Assembly (NCBI RefSeq): GCF_010183535.1
Contig: NC_071330.1
Coordinates: forward strand, 5,623,717 to 5,687,716
Length of the DNA stretch: 64,000 nt
DNA from: Caenorhabditis remanei
Taxonomy: Eukaryota; Nematoda; Chromadorea; Rhabditida; Rhabditidae
Direction of reading: 5' to 3'
Positions within the stretch are counted from its first letter, which is position 1. Each line of letters opens with the position of its first letter. The translations under genes were made by a program, and so were the position numbers. Shown piece after piece: positions 55,880 to 64,000 of the stretch. A model generated the notes under the pieces. That model ran no database searches. It saw only the letters and a list, made by a program, of their open reading frames with translations, and had not been told where the DNA came from.

Positions 55880-58708
55880 CGTTTGAAAGAGGGTCTGAAA
55901 TAACATTTCGTGTTTCAATATGTATGCTTTATTTGAGAAGAACGGTTCCAAAGACATTCATTAATGCTAGATTTAAGACAGCTAGGGTTTTGAAGCAGAC
56001 GTGAATGACCCAGATGTTCTAGTTGCAACTTGTCACCAATTTAATGCCTATGTCAAGTTTTTATGAACTGTAATTACCAAATCTCAGCAATGATCAAACT
56101 ACACACACTTTCATAAGTATACTTTTTCACCTAGGTGTCAAGCACCCAAATATCAATTTCCTCCTGGATACGTGCTCTCCCAACCGTGCTCTAATCCAAT
56201 AAAAAGATCAAAAAGTCAATCCGAAAAAGTGAGTGCACGGTGTAAAAACAAGTGGTGAACGTGACAAAATGTCTATTTCCACACGTGTTTGCCAGGCGGG
56301 AAATGAGAAGAAGAGAAGAGAAATTTAGAATGATAAGACCAGAACATCAGAGGTCATTATGTTTCCAAAACGGATAGAGATGTTTCGTAGGCAAAAGAGA
56401 GACTAGAGAAATATATTTGGGTGGTGTCTTTTTTTCTCTTTTTTGGGGGATAACTAACAAAATAAACATGTTTATATGTCTCTCAACGGCGAGACAAAGG
56501 GGTTTCTTTTGCAAAAAATATGGCAATTATCTGAAGAAGGGATAATCGAAAAAGAGAGACAACGCATGATAATCCGTGGTTCTAAAACTGAGGTGTTTGT
56601 GGGTAAACACATGGTTTATTAGGCATTCAAATGGAAAAAGTGGGGGAAATGGAACTGGAAATAGTCTCAATAAAAGGAAAGATTGAAAATCAAACTTTTG
56701 ATGAAAAATCCAGGTTGATTCTAGGAAGGAAAAGCTTTGGAAATGTGTGAGATCAGATTTCGACTTCCTTGAAAATTATCAAGAAAAAACATGTTTGGGA
56801 GAAAAAAAATTTCACCAGTTCGTCGTTTAGTCTTTCGCTGAAAAAGTACAGTAGAGCGAAGTTTCATTTGCCTCAGAAACACTAGATTGTCTGAAGTTAT
56901 AGTTAACCCGGTCTGAACCTAAAAATCCGAAAATTGAATAAAATTGGCTGAACCAACAAAACATGGAATAATCAGGTCTGTTCAGACTAGTAAAATTGTC
57001 CTGAGAATTCTCAAAAATCTGGAATTTCCCTGATTTCAACTTCCAGCAAAAATTTATAGATTCATCCAATTGATGAAAAAAATTGGCAGAAAAACACTTG
57101 ATCGCTGAGAACCAAGTGGCAGTTAGAAAGAAATTAAAAAATACTTGCAAAATCTCAAACAAAAACAACGAAAACCTGTTGAAATCATCTCATCCCAGGA
57201 ACCCTTTTAAGACAAAGAACGCTCAAGGACCACACAAATCAACACATGTTTTGTCATCAATACGATGACAAATATAATATATTTTGTGTGTCTAATTCTC
57301 TCTCAATACGTCACAGTCTTCAGTACTCAATCGAACGGAACGAGAGAGTGGAGACACAGACGACGAGAAAAGTGAATTTTGTAGCAGAGTGCGTACGTGC
57401 GTGTATTCGAATAAAACACTTTCTCGCTCGTACTTTTCTCTTCGAAATTATTTTGTAATTGGGACACTTTTGAGTACGGAGAAACGGCACGTCAACATGT
57501 CTAGAGGGGAACAAGGTTTCAAATTATTTAGATTTTAATGGAAGGGAAATTAAGTGAGAAGAGAGAGATGAAGAATTGAAGACCAAATGATCGAAAAGTG
57601 TGTCAAAGTCATTAAAATAAGAAAATGATTGTGCGGAAAGTAGGGTTGGAAATGCTCAAAAATGTTGCAGCTTTGGAATAAAGAAATTCTAGAAAAAGTT
57701 CTGCAGAAATTGAATATTCCATTTCAAATCGGAAACTGTCTGTCGAGAAGAAACGAACCTTCAAACTAAATACATCTTGGTATTGTTTCGAGAAAATTCG
57801 AACTGCATTCCAAAAATACAGGGTTTAGCTTTAGAGACGTGAAGTTGCTCATGCCTGAATATATAAGAAATCAATTCATGATTCTGATTATAAAAACTTC
57901 TATTCGGTAATAAATTCAGAACAAAACTTCGTTTGCCACGACTGCCAATCCAAACAATGCAAACGTATAGCTCAAAAAATTCACATTCACAGAACTAGCG
58001 TAGAAAATTAGGAAGATCGAGTATTTTGCTTGTATGACCATCCCCATAAATATCAAATAAAGTTTATTAGCCTCAATAATCAATCACACTTATCCCAATA
58101 ATTCTGAACTATACTCGGTTGTATTTGATTTGTTTCTCTTTTTCACGATTATTTAATCGTATTTCAAATAAATAAACTAATTAATAAGTAATAAATTATT
58201 TATCAATCCCGTTCTCATAAAACGATTTCTGCTTTAAGTTTTCTGAATTCGGATGCAAAACAAGAAAATAGGAAAACATAAATAATCGATCTACAAATCC
58301 AGCTCGTAACACTGCTCTATTAAAGCAATTATTTGTGCTCAAACAGATTCCAGAACGCTGCCAATTTGTACAAACCTCAAATTGCCGATTCCGTCAGATT
58401 CTTCAAGAGAAAAAAGGAAGTGCACATTTTGTAGACAACACTCGAAAACAAGATAATCTTTCGAAGAATTGAGAGATGACGGATGAGAGCAAACTTTGTT
58501 AATCCAGTTGGCTGATCTCACGAATAAAATGAATTCAGTTCATTTTATCGATCTTTCTGATATAAATTTCTGTTGGACTGAGGACAAAAAAAGGTTTATG
58601 GAGATGATATAAAATATTCTGAAAATAACGAAGAACTCGAAAATCAAAATTTCCATCAAACCATCGAAGTGAAAAACTAAAATCATTTCGTGGCATTCTA
58701 AAACACTG

Positions 58709-60443
58709 ACATGGAATGTACTTCTGTTGCCCCCCCTAAAGTACCAATTTTTTTTGCTCATTCGATGAGTTTTCCCGAGAGAAAATGACCCATAAAGGGT
58801 TTTCCTGTGACGTGACCTCGTTTTTGAGAAATTGAGATTTTTCAAAAAATGCAATTTTTTCGAAAAATTTTTTTCATTAATTTTTTTCATTATTTTCCTG
58901 GTTTGTTCAAAAAAAGAGTTTAGAACATAATTATAGCAAATTTTATGTAGTTTTTGACAAAAATATGAAACTTATGAAAAAATAATTTTTTGGTCCTGAA
59001 AAAGGTCAAAATGTGACACCCTCCAAAAAAAAAATTTTTTTTTCGAGAGCGGCAGAGGTGACATATATGTGGTAAGAAAGTACAACTCATCTGGATCATT
59101 TTTCTATATAGCACTATAGTCGCTTCCAGTTGAAAATTGAGGAAAAAGTTGGTCTGAAAATTTTCATTTTTCGAAAAAATGTGACATGTCAGAAATGAGT
59201 TCGAATTTCTAATATTGAATACGTTCCAATTAAAATCTTTTTAGAATAAAGATTTTCAGATTGTATTCCATGCTTTTCAAATAAAAAAGTTCATCCCAGT
59301 TGACTTCTCTTGTCATAGCACTCGTTCAAATATTGCAAGTTTTTTCATATGGTGGAAATTCAATTGCTCATAACTCCTCTAAAACTGAAGCAAACAGGCT
59401 CAAAAACGCTGAAAAATTTAAAAATAATTCATGCTTCTCAAAAATCATAATTGGGTTGTTTTTCCAAAAATTATTTTTTTCGACTTTTGATAAGGGGGGA
59501 CCACATGAAATTTTTCCAGAATCTTGAAAAAAATTTTTTTTTGAAAACAACCCAAATTAACGGTTTTTAGCATCTATTCTTGTTTATACACTAGTTTTAA
59601 GTTTTTTTCAAAAAAAAAAAATTTTCAAGTTTCTGGAAAAATTTCATGTGGTCCCCCCTTATCAAAAGTCGAAAAAAATAATTTTTGGAAAAACAACCCA
59701 ATTATGATTTTTGAGAAGCATGAATTATTTTTAAATTTTTCTGCGTTTTTGAGCCTGTTTGCTTCAGTTTTAGAGGAGTTATGAGCAATTGAATTTCCAC
59801 CATATGAGAAAACTTGCAATATTTGAACGAGTGCTATGACAAGAGAAGTCAACTGGGATGAACTTTTTTATTTGAAAAGCATGGAATACAATCTGAAAAT
59901 CTTTATTCTAAAAAGATTTTAATTGGAACGTATTCAATATTAGAAATTCGAACTCATTTCTGACATGTCACATTTTTTCGAAAAATGAAAATTTTCAGAG
60001 CAATTTTTTCCTTAATTTTCAACTGGAAGCGACTATAGTGCTATATAGAAAAATGATCCAGATGAGTTGTACTTTCTTACCACATATATGTCACCTCTGC
60101 CGCTCTCGAAAAAAAAATTTTTTTTTTGGAGGGTGTCACATTTTGACCTTTTTCAGGACCAAAAAATTATTTTTTCATAAGTTTCATATTTTTGTCAAAA
60201 ACTACATAAAATTTGCTATAATTATGTTCTAAACTCTTTTTTTGAACAAACCAGGAAAATAATGAAAAAAATTAATGAAAAAATTTTTTCGAAAAAATTG
60301 CATTTTTTGAAAAATCTCAATTTCTCAAAAACGAGGTCACGTCACAGGAAAACCCTTTATGAGTCATTTTCTCTCGGGAAAACTCATCGAATGAGCAAAA
60401 AAAAATGATACTTTAGGGGGGGCAACAGAAGTACATTCCATGT
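58709..60443. repeat. 1.73-kb near-perfect palindrome (foldback element)
   Basis: Left arm from ACATGGAATGTACTTCTGTT (58709) to about 59541; right arm from about 59610 to 60443, its reverse complement with only scattered single-base and homopolymer differences. The loop is about 70 bp. Both termini carry the same GTTGCCCCCCCTAAAGTA-type sequence. No target-site duplication is obvious (left flank AAACACTG, right flank GAAATCAG) and no protein domain is encoded. The low divergence implies a recent origin or ongoing arm-to-arm conversion. Confidence 0.93.
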
Positions 60444-61504
60444 GAAATCAGTTCATGTGTATTTTATTATACAATTTTTCTCTCAAAATTCTTGAACTTT
60501 CATCTTCCAACTCTTTTCTCTCCCATCAAAAATCTCATTCAAAACTCCGTCTAATTGTTTTCCCATTCGTTCCTCTTGTTCTTTCTCTTGTCAACTTGTT
60601 AATTGACTTGTTCCTTCTTTCCTTCAACTCTCATTCTTTTTCCGAACTCATTTGCATGTTTCCCTCCTCTTTTTCTTCCAAAAGTAGCTTTAAAAGTGGT
60701 AGAATACTGATGAATGAAGAGGTCACAGAATAAGAAAAAAAGAAGAGAAAAAGTGCAAATAATGGAAGGCATTTCGGATGCGTACCTGCCTTCCTTTTAC
60801 TCTTTCTTTTTGCTTTTTTTGTCATTTGGGGCAGAAACTAGACGGAGAAGAGAAGCACTTTCAGAAGGATATCAGTGTAAGTTGTTTGAAATTCAAACAA
60901 GTCATTTCAAAAGATTTTGTGGAGATTGAACCTTTCGTTTTTCTGAACAATACGTAGTATTTTCTTCTAACTTGTCAAGTCAGTAGTCCACCTGACAAAT
61001 GAAACCGGAAACCTGTTGAATAAGTTCAAAACTATTTAAAGAAAACTGAGGAAAAACGAGTATTTACTTTTTTTTTCATTCAGTTTCGGTTCTTCAGTCT
61101 TATTTCATTCTTTATCAAAATTAAGAAACACTTGAATCAAACATATTTTACTCGTATTATTACTTGTCCTATGTTTTTATATTCAGGGCAGAAAAGCTAA
61201 TTCAATAAATTTTATTAAATTATTGACCAAAAACCAAAAATAAACAACTAGTTTTTTATAGATGCTTGTCTTCGCAACAACTATTGTTGTCATGAGATTG
61301 AAGGCAGATGTTTGAAATCAGACCGGATGAAAATCTGATAATATTATGATTGTTTTTGTTGTGAAACATAATCCATAGGCCGATATAGACGTTTTCGATT
61401 ATTTTCGAATATTTTATTGAAAGAGTATAGCAGGCGAAATATGTCTAGCCTTTTCTTATTTCCATAGTCGATTAAAAGAACTGATTTCGAAGAAAAGTTG
61501 CATA

Positions 61505-61696
61505 TACAGTACCGCTCAAAAGTATATTAAGTTTTGCTTTTTTTCAGTTGAAAACGTCTAACTTTGAGTTACGTATCGACAAAATAATTTCTCCCGCAAA
61601 TCAACCCATTTCTGTGCAAAATAGTGAAATTTTCGAGCTGTCCACTTAAAATTAATTAACCAAAACTTAATACATATACTTTTGAGCGCTACTGTA
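61505..61696. mobile_element. MITE with TACAGTA-CGCTCAAAAGTAT ends (192 bp)
   Basis: Left end TACAGTACCGCTCAAAAGTA and right end its complement (TACTTTTGAGCGCTACTGTA). The ends begin and finish with TA, consistent with a Tc1/mariner-type TA target. Interior 61575-61647 is close to the interior of the element in the SLC13 gene (AATTTCTCCC ..CATTTC.GTGCAAA .. GAGCTGTCCA). Non-coding. Confidence 0.88.
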
Positions 61697-62105
61697 ACAT
61701 ATTTGCGAAACTTACTGTATTCGCCAGTTAGAGCTTTTGCAATCATACTTTTTCTTGTTCAATCGCTGTACAGATAAATCAAAACCCGCTTTAGAAAACA
61801 TCAATTCTAGGAAAGTTACAAATCGTGAGTCAGTCGGAAAGTATTAATTATCAAAGTTTCGACAAAACCAAGATCACTTCTGTTCAAGATAGAACCAGGT
61901 TTCAGCGGATAAACTGAAAACAGTAACTAGCTTCTTTTTGAACACTTCACTTCTGAATTATCAAGAATTTTTCCAAGTTTTCAACACATGTTTCTCGAAA
62001 TCTCCATCTCTTCTTCAAACATCTTGTCAAATCTCTTCTAACCACAAATCAAAAAGAACCTTTCAAAAAACGATTATCCAGGAGCAGCAGTCATCAGAAG
62101 ACACG

Positions 62106-62581
62106 ATGAACTTTCAATCATCACCTCAGCTCTCTTCAATGGATCCACGAAGAAATGATGCAGATGACGGGTAAGATGACATGGATATATCAAAACGAGG
62201 GTCCACAGTGTAACACTGATTGACTAGGGGAGTCTATTGGCTAAGGGTTGAAAGAGGGAATTCACGTACTTTTAGTTCTTCTCTTAGAAGTTTGTGTCCC
62301 CTGTGAGCATGTCTTCTTTTGTCTATCTCCCCTTGTTCACATAATTTGGTTAGATGTCTTTTAGAAAAATAGTGTGGGAGAGGAAGAGACGCAGAGAAAG
62401 GATGCATCTCCGTTAGTCAGATTGCTTTCCGTCGAACTCCACCCAACATCTACCTTCTTTTCTCTGTTTTGTCTTCTTTCTTCTTTTTTCTAAAGCTCCA
62501 AAATTGAGATTTCTTGTTGATTTCAGACGATCAAAGATGTTCATCGCCAACAATTGTATGCCACAATTCAGATGGGAAGAT
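62106..62581 (+). CDS. First exons of an unidentified gene that continues beyond the window (partial)
   Basis: Exon 62106-62170 (MNFQSSPQLSSMDPRRNDADD) joins exon 62527-62581 through GTAAG..TTTCAG, giving GRSKMFIANNCMPQF and then RWED, and ends at a GTGAGT donor in phase 0. Both exons are open and non-repetitive, and a CAG acceptor (62081) upstream of the ATG may be a trans-splice site. The rest of the protein must lie 3' of the window, because no further phase-compatible acceptor with a long open exon is evident by 64000. I do not recognise the protein. Confidence 0.5.
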
Positions 62582-62770
62582 GTGAGTTCCGTTTCCTTTT
62601 CTTCTCATTCTTCTTCTCTTTTTCTCCTATTCTTATCAACTATTTTTATCTCTGAGAAATAGTACAGACTTCAGAGAGACGCAGAGAAACGTCTCGAATT
62701 TCTTTCCAACCTCAGACCAACTCAGATCAGTGTGTCTCACTTTGTCTTCTGTGGCTAAAGCACAAAAATT

Positions 62771-62854
62771 ATGAATTTTATTCGAAGATTTACTATTTCT
62801 GAGTCTTTTCATCAAGCGCTATTCCATCAGCGTGATTTTCCGGTCAGTTCGATT
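62771..62854 (+). CDS. Possible alternative first exon of the same gene
   Basis: ATG at 62771 opens 28 codons (MNFIRRFTISESFHQAL .. FPVSSI) ending at a GTGAGT donor in phase 0. This is the same phase as the donor at 62582, so either N-terminus could be joined to one common downstream exon. It is preceded by ordinary AT-rich DNA, as for an internal promoter. Evidence is limited to the open frame, the donor and the phase match. Confidence 0.35.
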
Positions 62855-64000
62855 GTGAGTTTGAATTTGCTTTCGTGGTGACGTGGTTTTTGAAGTGAAT
62901 TGGCTCTGTGGGGATACAATTGATAACAGGTATACTAGAAATATCGAAAGTCTTTCAATAGAGAATGTTACCCATTTGGAAGACGTCTAGATGATTGTAG
63001 GGTGAATGGAAGATAATCTTTAGCGTGGTATCACTGCAACCGAGTGAGATTTTTTGTAATTATTTTTGCAGAATTGTTTCTCTCAATTCACCTAGCTATT
63101 TCTCAAATTGAAGATTTCAATGTTTTCTTCAATACATTAAAAATTACAAATTTTATGGATAATACTGTTCACACTTGACACAAACATGATATTGAATCGG
63201 CATGAAGTGTGTTGGGTTCAACACGTCTGGCGTTATAGCAGTAACATTCTGTCACAGAAATCAGTTTTCATGAAGTCATCGGTTTTTAAAGTAGAATGAA
63301 AATTTCAAATGCCCGACAAGATAATGATTCGGTAATCGTCAGCCCACCTTGACTCGGATTCATTAGGTTCTAGAGATGTAATAGTCTCCTAAGATATACT
63401 GCTTTATCGCATTTATCCAACTAAAAATATAGGAGAAAACTAACATAAATTCCTTTGAAATATAGCCGTGGAACTTCTGTTTAAAATTAAATGAAATATG
63501 CTTTTACTTGACTGTCACGACTAGATGATCAATGACGTTTTCTTAGTGATGAATGACTTCAGAGAAGTTTAACTTGAATTTTAGATAAACGAGTAGGAGT
63601 TTCGAAACTAAAACTAGAATTAAATTGGGATGTCTATAGCATAGCATACCAACACAGTTCATCGGGGCTATATCGAGTTCATAACATGCGACATATCGAA
63701 CACTAGTAGCATTCCATCAGTCCAATTTCGTTACAGTATATAGGCTCTATGGACCATAAATTTAAGAAAAAAAAGTTGAAAGTTCAAAAAATTTTTAATT
63801 TCAAATATCAAGAAAATGATCATTTGAACCAAGCCGATCTTTTCAATAATTGAGTTTAACAAATAAATGTCAGAAAATATTTCCCAATATGTTGTGCTCA
63901 TTGAGATTTCTCTCTCCATTTGAACTCCACCCAAAAAATGTTTGTTGAAAAGATTCAATGGAGTGGAAGAAACAAATGAATTTAGTTGAGCAGAAGCCGG
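62855..64000. other. Probable long intron, no exon identified
   Basis: AT-rich DNA with no exon I can support on either strand. The open frame 63731-63958 on - is low-complexity Ile/Phe/Leu-rich. It is likely part of the first large intron of the gene beginning at 62106. Confidence 0.4.

Larger units (their letters stand above)
55880..62105. other. 6.2-kb intergenic region
   Basis: No supported gene. It contains the b5 promoter, a purine-rich tract (56280-56720), the palindrome 58709-60443, pyrimidine-rich DNA (60480-60660) and the MITE 61505-61696. Open frames inside the palindrome are mirror images of each other on the two strands, arising from the repeat itself. Confidence 0.55.

Noticed and set aside
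58540..60232. Mirror-image open frames on both strands within the palindrome
   Set aside because: The same short peptides occur on opposite strands because the arms are inverted copies. They are Phe/Lys/Asn-rich translations of homopolymer runs with no domain.
1..64000. CRISPR arrays, bacterial operons, integrated viral genes
   Set aside because: No direct-repeat/spacer arrays, Shine-Dalgarno-led gene strings, or reverse transcriptase, integrase or capsid motifs were seen; all gene structure is spliced and nematode-like.

Overview
The window reads as nuclear DNA of a Caenorhabditis nematode other than C. elegans. Introns are mostly 40-60 nt with GTAAGT/GTGAGT donors and TTTTCAG acceptors, intergenic DNA is AT-rich, and nematode-restricted families dominate (FBA_2 F-box proteins, SLC13/NaC transporters, glb-1). 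The glb-1 globin, and an SLC13 gene likely to be nac-2, suggest correspondence to the centre of C. elegans chromosome III. That placement rests on remembered synteny and was not searched. Every multi-exon model below was built by hand from splice motifs and checked for continuous reading phase.

Layout. 1-545: 3' end of an unidentified + strand gene with a strange 13-nt GT-AG remnant. 2777-6079: an 11-exon SLC13 sodium/dicarboxylate transporter with two MITEs in its introns. About 6.1-18 kb: a 12-kb region with no gene I can support. 18.1-20.8 kb: a rhodopsin-type (peptide-receptor-like) GPCR. 21.4-40.8 kb: a cluster of eight zinc-finger genes of one family, all on +, interrupted by one - strand secreted Cys-rich gene. 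41.2-48.3 kb: two - strand genes for very low-complexity secreted proteins. 49.5-53.3 kb: two tandem F-box genes of identical predicted length. 53.7-55.9 kb: - strand globin (glb-1) and cytochrome b5. 56-62 kb: intergenic DNA holding a 1.73-kb near-perfect palindrome and a MITE. 62.1 kb to the end: 5' exons of a + strand gene that leaves the window.

The most interesting part is the zinc-finger cluster. Members share two ordinary C2H2 fingers, then an odd third finger (C-x-C-C then one His, final His missing), then a conserved 'P-L-x-x-N ... P-G' stretch. Four members end in a motif matching the eh1 Groucho/UNC-37-binding consensus (F-x-I-x-x-[IL]-[IL]) after a basic run, which suggests transcriptional repressors. 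The other four have lost it. Three recent tandem copies share a bipartite upstream sequence module, and two of them also share a 156-bp downstream block with a single mismatch. The cluster looks like an actively duplicating, lineage-specific regulator family.
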